22,279 nucleotides of DNA, from positions 8,522 through 30,800 of the forward strand of contig JAHZHX010000019.1 in the NCBI GenBank assembly GCA_019420065.1. Reading direction: 5' to 3'. Of the stretch, positions 7,614 to 13,336 are shown in pieces. Each line of letters begins with the position of its first letter. Within the stretch, counting starts at the first letter, position 1. Under the pieces are notes generated by a model. The model was not told the DNA's origin and made no database searches. It worked only from the letters and a program-made list of their open reading frames with translations. This stretch comes from Clostridiales bacterium (GTDB taxonomy: Bacteria; Bacillota; Clostridia; Christensenellales; Aristaeellaceae). Made by a program: the position numbers and the translations under genes.

Positions 7614-8986
7614 GGCGCGGCCTCCTTGGGCATTTCGCCGCGGGTCACGTTTTTGATCCATTTGCGGCCGCGCAGGCGGAAAAAGGCAATGATCCATTTA
7701 TAGCATTGGTCGATGCGCGTGCAGAAATAGACGGCGGCCGGCGGCCAATGGAACACGAAGGCGGCCAGGCAAGCGCAGGGCAGCACCACGCACCAGCCGC
7801 ACAGGGTATCCACCAGCATGACAAAACGGTTGTCGCCCGCGCCGCGGTTGATACCGACAAAGCAGGAGGCGTGGTAGGTAGTGCCCAGAAGCGTGACCGA
7901 GCAGATGGCGATCATTTGCGTTGCCAGGGCGGCGGTTTCGGCATTGAGCCGGTACAGGGAGACAAAGGGACGGCGCAGCAGGAAAACGAGCAGGCTCATG
8001 AAAACGCCCACGCCCAGGAACATGACCTGGATGGTAGCGGCATATTCGCGCACGCGGGCGTAATCGCGCGCGCCGACCGCCTTGCCGACGACCACGCACG
8101 CGCCGCCTGCCAGGGCGAAGGTGAACATCGTGCCCAGGTTCATCATCATGTCGGTGACGGAGGAAGCGTCGATCATCGTTTTGCCCAGCTGCCCCAGAAT
8201 GACGGCCTTGAGCAGGCAGACCAGCGCCCACTGCGCGTCGGTCAGCCCCACGGGCAGGCCGTAGCGGACATAATCGCGCCAGGCCCAGCCCTGCGGCCTG
8301 CACAGGTCGCGCGGACGCAGCGGAAGAACCTTTTGCCGCCGGAACAGGTACCGCCATACCACGCAAAGCTCAATGACCCGGGCGGCAACGGTGGCGATGG
8401 CCGCGCCCGTCACGCCCAGCGCCGGCAGGCCAAAGTGACCAAAGATCAGCGCGTAATTGAGGAAAATGTTGGAGAGCAGCGATACAAACGCGGCGTACAT
8501 GGTCACGCGCACGACCTCGACCCCTTTGAGCATGGCGACCATGGAGACGGTCAGTGCCAGCGGCAGGTAGCTGAGGGCGACGATGGGGAGATAGCGCATG
8601 GCCAGGTCGATGACCTGCGTTTCCCCGGCGTTGACGACCAGACGCAGAAGCTGCCGCGGGAAACATTCCACCGCCAGCACGAACACAAGCGCGGCCAGCA
8701 GGCACACGCAGGCGGAGACGGCGCAGACCGTTTTGATGCGTTTTTCATCGCGCTTGCCCCAATACTGCGAGATCAGCACCACCGCGCCGGTGGCCAGTCC
8801 GGTAAGCGCGGCGGTGACAAAGGTGGTCACGGCGTTGCTCTGGGATACGGCGGAGAGCGCGTATTCCCCCGTGCGGGTGACCATCACGTTATCCGCCATG
8901 GCGACGAGCAGCGACAGCGCGCTCTGGAAGGCGGCGGGCAGCGACAGCCTCAGGATGGTACGGTAGAATTGCTTATCGCGGATCAT
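7610..8986 (-). CDS. MATE family efflux transporter
   Basis: This 458-aa integral membrane protein has about twelve hydrophobic segments in two homologous halves, the length and pattern of the MATE (MOP superfamily) exporters that expel drugs or metabolites using Na+ or H+ gradients. Supporting stretches include RLSLPAAFQSALSLLVAMADNVMV near the N-terminus, and AVSQSNAV and TGAVVLISQYWGKRDEKRI, which match the conserved first and second helices of the family. The start is the ATG at 8986, preceded by GGGGAG eight bases upstream; a longer ORF to 9106 runs back through the promoter and is not used. The extended -10 promoter at 9051-9079 drives it, probably together with the overlapping kinase-like gene. 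The substrate is unknown. Confidence 0.93.
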   Translation of the reverse strand: MIRDKQFYRTILRLSLPAAFQSALSLLVAMADNVMVTRTGEYALSAVSQSNAVTTFVTAALTGLATGAVVLISQYWGKRDEKRIKTVCAVSACVCLLAALVFVLAVECFPRQLLRLVVNAGETQVIDLAMRYLPIVALSYLPLALTVSMVAMLKGVEVVRVTMYAAFVSLLSNIFLNYALIFGHFGLPALGVTGAAIATVAARVIELCVVWRYLFRRQKVLPLRPRDLCRPQGWAWRDYVRYGLPVGLTDAQWALVCLLKAVILGQLGKTMIDASSVTDMMMNLGTMFTFALAGGACVVVGKAVGARDYARVREYAATIQVMFLGVGVFMSLLVFLLRRPFVSLYRLNAETAALATQMIAICSVTLLGTTYHASCFVGINRGAGDNRFVMLVDTLCGWCVVLPCACLAAFVFHWPPAAVYFCTRIDQCYKWIIAFFRLRGRKWIKNVTRGEMPKEAAP

Positions 8987-9011
8987 GGCAGCTTCTCCCC
9001 AAATCGTGTTT

Positions 9012-9047
9012 CCACCTGGTTGGCGGGCTGAACCGGGTGGCTTTTTT
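9012..9047 (+). terminator. Hairpin plus T-tract on the strand opposite the MATE leader
   Basis: On the plus strand CCACCTGGTT pairs with AACCGGGTGG (10 bp including one U-G) and is followed at once by CTTTTTTG, a good intrinsic terminator. It lies at the very 5' end of the divergent MATE transcript, so it would stop antisense transcription leaving the MATE gene before it reaches the XRE regulator. On the minus strand it is a leader hairpin with one mismatch. Confidence 0.55.
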
Positions 9048-9050
9048 GCT

Positions 9051-9079
9051 ATCATAACACAACTGTGAGGGCAGGACAA
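9051..9079 (-). promoter_or_regulatory. Extended -10 sigma-A promoter for the MATE gene
   Basis: On the minus strand TTGTCC (9074-9079) and TATGAT (9051-9056) are 17 bases apart, with TGT immediately before the -10 box (TGTTATGAT). Transcription would start near 9044, giving a leader of about 58 nt. Confidence 0.72.
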
Positions 9080-9170
9080 GGTCAGGAAACGGAATGGATA
9101 GTACAAATATTTACTAAAATAAATGGCAAATTATTTTACTGTATATACTGAATCCCATGGAGGGATGCGG

Positions 9171-9401
9171 GTGCAGTACATTAAACGAATGCGCGACTTG
9201 CGGGAAGATCATGATATGACGCAGCAGCAGGTTGCCAATTATTTAGGAATATCGCAGACGATGTACGCGCGCTATGAGCGCGGCGCGAATGAACTGCCCA
9301 TCCGTCACTTGCTTGCTTTGGCTGATCTTTATGAGGTGACCACAGATTATATTCTGTGCCGGATCGATGCACTTGAAGTGAAAAAGGAAAAAGAAGAATG
9401 A
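9171..9401 (+). CDS. XRE family HTH transcriptional regulator, copy 1
   Basis: This 76-aa DNA-binding protein consists almost only of an HTH_3 (Cro/C1) domain: RMRDLREDHDMTQQQVANYL, then GISQTMYARYERGANELP with the recognition helix, then RHLLALADLYEVTTDYIL. I chose the GTG at 9171, not the ATG at 9165 or 9123, because GGAGG lies seven bases before the GTG but touches the nearer ATG. It is divergent from the MATE exporter, with 184 bases between their starts, and probably represses itself or its neighbours. It differs from copy 2 at two residues near the C-terminus (DALEV against DVLEI). The ligand or signal is unknown; no sensing domain is present. Confidence 0.9.
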   Translation: MQYIKRMRDLREDHDMTQQQVANYLGISQTMYARYERGANELPIRHLLALADLYEVTTDYILCRIDALEVKKEKEE

Positions 9402-9433
9402 AACCGCTGTCTGACATCACAGAAGGCGGTTTT
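9401..9433 (+). terminator. Degenerate terminator of XRE copy 1
   Basis: AAACCGC (9401-9407) pairs with GCGGTTT (9426-9432), followed by TAAAG. It is the counterpart of the perfect 10-bp stem after copy 2, with the inner three pairs lost. Confidence 0.55.
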
Positions 9434-9436
9434 AAA

Positions 9437-9460
9437 GTGCCAAAAAAACGTTTTTGACAC
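9437..9460 (-). terminator. Hairpin downstream of the DUF4190-like gene
   Basis: GTGCCAAAAA and TTTTTGACAC form a 10-base stem with one G-U pair when read as minus-strand RNA. It lies 45 bases past the minus-strand stop at 9505. The A/T tract sits next to the loop rather than after a GC stem, so it is not a classical terminator. It resembles the last inner helix of element A (arm CAGGGCATCAAAAA). Confidence 0.4.
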
Positions 9461-9504
9461 CCTGCTGACATACGTTCAATGTTTTCTAAAAATGGTGACG
9501 GAGG

Positions 9505-9732
9505 TTAAATAATTGAAGAGCGAAGGAACCAGATATATAAAACACCAATAATCCCGATGATAACGCCGCTGGTAGCCAACCCGGTTTTTTCGTTGGATTT
9601 TTTGGCTTGTGACCAGCCAACGGCAGAAAGCGTAAGACCGGCTATGCTGATGATGCCGTCTAAAGTGAGGAACAACGAGCATAATGAAATGATGAAACCT
9701 GCGATGCTAAGATCGTTTGACTTGTTTTTCAT
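9505..9732 (-). CDS. Small DUF4190-like membrane protein
   Basis: This 75-aa protein has two or three hydrophobic segments (AGFIISLCSLFLTLDGIISIAGLTLSAVG and SGVIIGIIGVLYIWF by position 11-39 and 55-69) joined by a polar WSQAKKSNEKTGLA loop. The order of a Gly/Ala-rich helix, an AKK...GLA loop and a second Ile/Gly helix is typical of DUF4190, small membrane proteins of unknown function. The start ATG at 9732 has a GGAAGG site about eight bases upstream. Its promoter overlaps the palindrome in front of XRE copy 2, so that regulator very likely controls it. Its sequence is clearly more AT-rich than the surrounding genes, as expected of an acquired cassette. Confidence 0.75.
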   Translation of the reverse strand: MKNKSNDLSIAGFIISLCSLFLTLDGIISIAGLTLSAVGWSQAKKSNEKTGLATSGVIIGIIGVLYIWFLRSSII

Positions 9733-9758
9733 AAAAGATCCTTCCTGCTTTTTTAATT

Positions 9759-9787
9759 ATAATAGTACAAATATTTACTAAAGTCAA
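9759..9787 (-). promoter_or_regulatory. Promoter of the DUF4190-like gene
   Basis: On the minus strand TTGACT (9782-9787) and TATTAT (9759-9764) are 17 bases apart; a perfect TATAAT (9756-9761) lies three bases further on at 20-base spacing. The -35 box sits exactly between the two arms of the palindrome at 9773-9795. Confidence 0.7.
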
Positions 9788-9795
9788 TAGTAAAT
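9773..9795. promoter_or_regulatory. Palindromic operator between XRE copy 2 and the DUF4190-like gene
   Basis: ATTTACTA and TAGTAAAT form perfect eight-base arms around AAGTCAA. The spacer holds the -35 box of the minus-strand promoter. A dimeric XRE repressor bound here would block the DUF4190-like gene and could affect its own expression. In copy 1 (9109-9131) the right arm has two changes and the -35 box is gone. Confidence 0.65.
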
Positions 9796-9834
9796 TATTT
9801 TACTGTATATACTGAATCCCATGGAGGGATGCAG

Positions 9835-10065
9835 GTGCAGTACATCAAACGAATGCGCGACTTGCGGGAAGATCATGATATGACGCAGCAGCAGGTTGCC
9901 AATTATTTAGGAATATCGCAGACGATGTACGCGCGCTATGAGCGCGGCGCGAATGAACTGCCCATCCGTCACTTGCTTGCTTTGGCTGATCTTTATGAGG
10001 TGACCACAGATTATATTCTGTGCCGAATAGATGTGCTTGAAATAAAAAAGGAAAAAGAAGAATGA
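9835..10065 (+). CDS. XRE family HTH transcriptional regulator, copy 2
   Basis: This 76-aa Cro/C1-type regulator is almost identical to copy 1, with the same helix-turn-helix (GISQTMYARYERGANELP) and no ligand domain. The start is the GTG at 9835 with GGAGG seven bases upstream; the ATG six bases earlier is too close to that site. A TATACT box lies at 9808-9813 without a recognisable -35 box, so its own promoter may be weak or autoregulated through the palindrome at 9773-9795. It is divergent from the DUF4190-like gene and is followed by a strong terminator, which separates it from the HipA-like gene. It is a candidate HipB-type partner by position only. Confidence 0.9.
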   Translation: MQYIKRMRDLREDHDMTQQQVANYLGISQTMYARYERGANELPIRHLLALADLYEVTTDYILCRIDVLEIKKEKEE

Positions 10066-10098
10066 AACCGCCTTTTGACGTTACAGAAGGCGGTTTTT
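10065..10098 (+). terminator. Intrinsic terminator of XRE copy 2
   Basis: AAACCGCCTT (10065-10074) pairs perfectly with AAGGCGGTTT (10087-10096) and runs into a T-tract. It begins at the last base of the stop codon. Confidence 0.85.
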
Positions 10099-10150
10099 GC
10101 AGTTAATATGGACTGTAAAAGCTGCTTCTCAGCGGTTTTGTCAAATCAGG

Positions 10151-10179
10151 TTGCGCGCTGGCTGATAAAAATGTATAAT
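10151..10179 (+). promoter_or_regulatory. Sigma-A promoter of the HipA-like gene
   Basis: TTGCGC (10151-10156) and a perfect TATAAT (10174-10179) are 17 bases apart. Transcription would start near 10186, leaving only about 15 bases before the GTG start at 10202. Confidence 0.8.
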
Positions 10180-10201
10180 GTAAGCCATGGGGGTGCTTGC
10201 G

Positions 10202-11227
10202 GTGACGTATATCCTGTATAACGCGGACCGACGCGTGGCAACGTTTGCGTATGAAAATGGCGTGATTACTTCCTATACGGCGGAGGAAGATACGCTGCTG
10301 CCGATGCAGATCAAAAATGCGTCGGCGGATGGCTTCACGCAGTGGCTGCGCGAGCGCGCGATCGACCTGAACGCTTTTCAGCACCGCCAACTGGCCCAGG
10401 AACTGTTTGGCACCCGTGATAAAACGGCCATTGCAATCAGAACGCGCATGTTCAGCATTTCGGATACCTTTACCTGCTTTACCGCGGGGGAGTTTGTTCC
10501 CCGCGCCCAATTATGCCGGGCGGATGAACAAAATGCGGTCAGCGATTTTATTTTGATTTCCAGCGATACATCCCTGCGCAGGCAGAATATCGCAACGCCC
10601 AACGCTTCCACGGACGGCAGCTTTCCCAAAACCTGGAAATATGAAAAGGGCGCGTGGTGGCTGTACAAGCTGCAGCCGGCAGACGCGACGCGCGGCGAGC
10701 GTGAAATCAGCCATGCGCTGATGCGCTGCGGCTGGGATGCGGCGGAATATCAGTATGACGGCAGTTACCGCACGCGGATCCGGTCGCGGAATTTTGTAGG
10801 CGAGGATGAATTCTTTGAGCCGTATGATTCGCTGCGCTTTATGTTTGACGACAAGAGCGACGGCGAAACGACGGTCTATGCAAACATCCGGTCGCTGGGC
10901 AAGGGGTTTGAAAAAGCATACCGGCGGATCCTGCTGGCGGACGCGCTGTTTATGAACACCGACCGGCATATGCGCAATTTTGGCGTGATACGCTCGGCAA
11001 CGACGGGCGAGATTTTGCGGATGGCGCCGAACTTTGACAACAATCAGGCATATCTGTCCAATCCGGGCGGATATTATTCCGACGCGATGCTGCGCAGCTT
11101 CGCAAAGCTCCACGGCTGGACGGGCGCGGACACGCGGGAGCTGAAAGCGCTGCTGGCGGCCTGCGAGGAACGAAAATTTCTGGAGAAGGCCGTGAAGGCA
11201 GGAAGAAGCTTCATCGCATCCAATTAA
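10202..11227 (+). CDS. HipA/CtkA-like Ser/Thr kinase
   Basis: This 341-aa protein carries the HipA-type catalytic signature NTDRHMRNFG (residues 252-261) and the metal-binding loop PNFDNNQAY with Asp at 279. A basic stretch FPKTWKYEKGAWWLYKLQPA lies where HipA kinases bind ATP (WKYEKGAWWLYK, with a likely ATP lysine). HipA phosphorylates aminoacyl-tRNA synthetases and causes persistence, while CtkA-type relatives are stand-alone kinases. I chose GTG 10202 because a GGGGG site lies eight bases upstream; the ATG at 10187 would be at or next to the transcription start with no binding site. The small regulator upstream could act as a HipB-like partner, but a terminator and a separate promoter lie between them. 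The kinase class is well supported and the target is unknown. Confidence 0.8.
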   Translation: MTYILYNADRRVATFAYENGVITSYTAEEDTLLPMQIKNASADGFTQWLRERAIDLNAFQHRQLAQELFGTRDKTAIAIRTRMFSISDTFTCFTAGEFVPRAQLCRADEQNAVSDFILISSDTSLRRQNIATPNASTDGSFPKTWKYEKGAWWLYKLQPADATRGEREISHALMRCGWDAAEYQYDGSYRTRIRSRNFVGEDEFFEPYDSLRFMFDDKSDGETTVYANIRSLGKGFEKAYRRILLADALFMNTDRHMRNFGVIRSATTGEILRMAPNFDNNQAYLSNPGGYYSDAMLRSFAKLHGWTGADTRELKALLAACEERKFLEKAVKAGRSFIASN

Positions 11228-11256
11228 AGCCGCCTCCCCGTTTTTGGCGCGGCTTT
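11226..11256 (+). terminator. Probable terminator hairpin after the HipA-like gene
   Basis: AAAGCCGC (11226-11233) pairs with GCGGCTTT (11249-11256) around a 15-base loop. The run of T after the stem is short (TTT only), so termination may be partial. The stem overlaps the stop codon. Confidence 0.5.
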
Positions 11257-11311
11257 GACGCTTCTGATTCGCATTTTCCACAAAGTGATCGAATTTTTTC
11301 GACAAAAATGG

Positions 11312-11340
11312 TTGACAAAATACATAACATTTAGTATACT
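11312..11340 (+). promoter_or_regulatory. Strong sigma-A promoter of the ABC importer operon
   Basis: TTGACA (11312-11317) and TATACT (11335-11340) are 17 bases apart. It is the best match to consensus in the window and leaves a leader of about 135 nt. Confidence 0.85.
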
Positions 11341-11347
11341 GGAACGA

Positions 11348-11458
11348 CCTAAGGTAATCAATTTTATAAGGCACTCCAATGCGGGCTGACGCCGCGCGGT
11401 TTTTGTGATTTATAAAAGCGAGGACTTAGGCATTTCTGTCCCCGGCATGCAGGCCGGG
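11348..11458 (+). promoter_or_regulatory. Structured 5' leader of the ABC importer operon
   Basis: Two nested inverted repeats fold the first 80 bases of the leader. CCTAAG (11348-11353) pairs with CTTAGG (11425-11430), and TTTTATAA (11362-11369) pairs with TTATAAAA (11410-11417). Inside is a small GC stem (11381-11395) four bases before a run of five T. A further stem CCCGGC/GCCGGG covers 11441-11458. The ribosome binding site follows at about 11470. It has the features of a leader regulated by attenuation or ligand, but I do not recognise a known riboswitch. Confidence 0.5.
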
Positions 11459-11480
11459 CGCCAGAGAGGCAGGGAATTGC

Positions 11481-12401
11481 ATGAAAGCCCCGTCCGTTTC
11501 CACCCATCATACGCCCGCCAAAATTGGAAAATACTACGTGAAAGATATGCTGACAGCAATGCTTTTTTTGCTGCCAGCTTTTGTCGTTTTCATTGTGTTC
11601 AAGTATTATCCATTGTTTGACAGCGCGTATATCAGCTTGACTTCGTGGGACTTTTTCGGCGCCAAACGCTATGTGGGTCTGGCCAACTATCAGCGCCTGC
11701 TGACCAACAAGACCTTCTGGCGGGTGCTGGGCAATACGTTCCACTACACCATCTGGTCTACGCTTCTGTCGCTGGGGCTGGGCCTTTTGCTGGCGCTTTG
11801 CCTGCACAAGTACAACGGGCTGGCCGGGCGCACGCTCAAAACCATGTTCTTTATTCCCAACATTACTACGGCTTCGGCGGTGGCGATCCTGTGGATTTGG
11901 ATCTTCAATCCCTCCAACGGCCTGATGCAGATCATCTACTCGCTTTTCGGCGCGAAAAGCCCGGACTGGCTGCTCAACGCCAAGTACGCGCGCTGGGCGA
12001 TCATTTCGCTGGGCGTGTGGCGTTCCATGGGCTATAACATGATGATCTTCACCAGCGGCATTTCGCAGATCAATCCGGAAATTTATGAATCGGCCCGTAT
12101 TGACGGCGCCAGCGAGCTGCGCCAGGCCTTCAGCATCACCGTGCCGCTGCTCACGCCCACGGTGCTGTTCCTGAGCACAACCACCTTTATCACCGCCATG
12201 CAGGTGTTTGACGTGGTACAGGTCATGACCACGGGCTATAACGGCACCAACGTTATCAATCTCTACATTTATACGGAAGCGTTTGTCAACAACAAGGCGG
12301 GCCGCGCGGCCGCCGCGTCGATCATCCTGTTTGTGATATTGCTGATTTGTACCATCATTCAGCGCAAGGTGGGCGAAGGGAGGGAAGAAAGCTATGTCTA
12401 A
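11481..12401 (+). CDS. Carbohydrate-type ABC transporter permease (UgpA/MalF-like)
   Basis: This 306-aa inner-membrane permease has about six transmembrane helices, beginning with MLTAMLFLLPAFVVFIVFKY. The ATPase-docking EAA loop is clear: EIYESARIDGASELRQAF from residue 200, with the invariant Gly-Ala (209-210) and a following PLLTP. Type I sugar/glycerol-phosphate permeases of this size (UgpA, LacF, MsmF) have the same layout. The start is ATG 11481, with AGGG eight bases upstream. It overlaps the next permease by eight bases. With the partner permease and the binding protein it would form an importer. No ATPase gene is present here, so an MsmK-like shared ATPase encoded elsewhere is presumably used. 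Confidence 0.93.
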   Translation: MKAPSVSTHHTPAKIGKYYVKDMLTAMLFLLPAFVVFIVFKYYPLFDSAYISLTSWDFFGAKRYVGLANYQRLLTNKTFWRVLGNTFHYTIWSTLLSLGLGLLLALCLHKYNGLAGRTLKTMFFIPNITTASAVAILWIWIFNPSNGLMQIIYSLFGAKSPDWLLNAKYARWAIISLGVWRSMGYNMMIFTSGISQINPEIYESARIDGASELRQAFSITVPLLTPTVLFLSTTTFITAMQVFDVVQVMTTGYNGTNVINLYIYTEAFVNNKAGRAAAASIILFVILLICTIIQRKVGEGREESYV

Positions 12402-13254
12402 GCCGGCGATCAGGGAACACCTTACGCCCATGGGCTGGATCTTTAAGGTGCTGAAAATTCTCTTCCTGGCGCTCATGTCGCTGTTTGTCATCCTGCCCTT
12501 TGCCTGGATGATCCTTACCAGCCTGATGCCCTCTGCCCGCGCGCTGCTGATCCGCCCCTTCCGCCTGCCGTGGCCGCCCAACTTTTCCAACTATGCCGAG
12601 GCGCTGAAAATGCAGCCCGCCTTTGGCACGTATGCCTTCAACAGCGTGTTCATCTCCACCACGGTGACCATTTTCTCGCTGCTGACGGCCATGCTGGCGG
12701 CGTATGCCTTTGCATTCCTCAGGTTCCCCTTCAAGCGCACGCTGTTCATGCTGGTGCTGGCCGTGCTGATGATGCCCTCGCAGGTGGCGGTCATCTCGCT
12801 GTATGTGACCATGTCCAAGCTCGGCTGGCTGGACAGCTACTGGGCGCTGATCGTTCCCTTTGTGGCCGACGCATACGGCATTTATCTGATCCGGCAGAAC
12901 TTTCTGTCCATTCCCATCGATTTTGTCGAATCGGCCAAGATCGAAGGCGCCGGGCATCTGCGCATTCTGTTCCAGATTTTGATGCATCTGGCCAAGCCCT
13001 CGCTGATTGCCTACGCGATCATGGCTTTCAAATGGCGCTGGAATGATTATTTCTGGGTGCTGATGATGACCTCGAGCCAAAAGGTGCGCACGCTGCCCGT
13101 GGGCCTGGTGATGATGAAGGCGGAGGACGGCGGCAACCAGTGGCATCTGATCATGGCGGCGACGCTGCTGGTCATCCTGCCGATCATCATTATTTATCTG
13201 GTGGTGCAGAAGGGCCTGGCCAAAAACCAGATTGCCGGCGGCGTCAAGGGCTGA
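12394..13254 (+). CDS. Carbohydrate-type ABC transporter permease (UgpE/MalG-like)
   Basis: This 286-aa second permease has six hydrophobic segments and the EAA loop DFVESAKIEGAGHLRILF. The usual LPL after the loop reads LMHLAKP, a modest departure from consensus. The N-terminal LFVILPFAWMILTSL and the C-terminal PIIIIYLVVQKGLAKNQIAGGVKG ending are typical of the MalG/UgpE class, whose tail reaches towards the binding-protein interface. The ATG lies inside the last codons of the first permease (eight-base overlap), with GGGAGGGAAG upstream, so the two are made in equal amounts. It dimerises with the preceding gene product. Confidence 0.93.
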   Translation: MSKPAIREHLTPMGWIFKVLKILFLALMSLFVILPFAWMILTSLMPSARALLIRPFRLPWPPNFSNYAEALKMQPAFGTYAFNSVFISTTVTIFSLLTAMLAAYAFAFLRFPFKRTLFMLVLAVLMMPSQVAVISLYVTMSKLGWLDSYWALIVPFVADAYGIYLIRQNFLSIPIDFVESAKIEGAGHLRILFQILMHLAKPSLIAYAIMAFKWRWNDYFWVLMMTSSQKVRTLPVGLVMMKAEDGGNQWHLIMAATLLVILPIIIIYLVVQKGLAKNQIAGGVKG

Positions 13255-13303
13255 CCGGCCGCTTTTCCCCGGACTCTGCCGCGTATGCGGATGGAGATAA
13301 ACA

Positions 13304-13317
13304 GCGGTATATACCGC
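13304..13317 (+). other. Perfect palindrome upstream of the binding-protein gene
   Basis: GCGGTAT/ATACCGC is a 14-base perfect palindrome followed by seven A and then the AGGAGG site of the binding-protein gene. It is too near the start codon to be a terminator. It could protect a processed mRNA end, which would raise binding-protein yield over the permeases, a common need in such operons. Confidence 0.45.
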
Positions 13318-13336
13318 AAAAAAAGGAGGACTCCCT

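Larger units (their letters stand above)
9099..9433 (+). repeat. Direct repeat, copy 1 of the duplicated XRE cassette
   Basis: About 335 bases, covering the upstream control region, the XRE gene and a terminator remnant, recur at 9763-10097 with an exact offset of 664 bases. The coding part differs at only a few positions. The upstream palindrome and the terminator stem have both decayed in this copy. Confidence 0.92.
9763..10097 (+). repeat. Direct repeat, copy 2 of the duplicated XRE cassette
   Basis: This is the counterpart of 9099-9433 at 664 bases offset. This copy keeps a perfect palindrome, a good divergent promoter and a perfect terminator stem, so it looks like the less decayed of the two. 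Confidence 0.92.

Noticed and set aside
9141..9149. A complete promoter for XRE copy 1
   Set aside because: A TATACT box is present at 9144-9149, but there is no acceptable -35 box at 16-18 bases, so I did not list it as a promoter.
9123..9170. ATG starts at 9123 and 9165 for XRE copy 1
   Set aside because: The GGAGG site lies between or touches them. Only the GTG at 9171 has proper spacing, and the same arrangement is kept in copy 2.
9202..9433. CRISPR-like or phage repeat reading of the duplicated region
   Set aside because: There are only two copies of a 335-base unit with a gene inside, no short regular spacers and no phage or cas gene nearby.
12394..13254. The importer as a complete ABC system
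   Set aside because: No Walker A/B ATPase gene is present in the window; a shared ATPase elsewhere has to be assumed.
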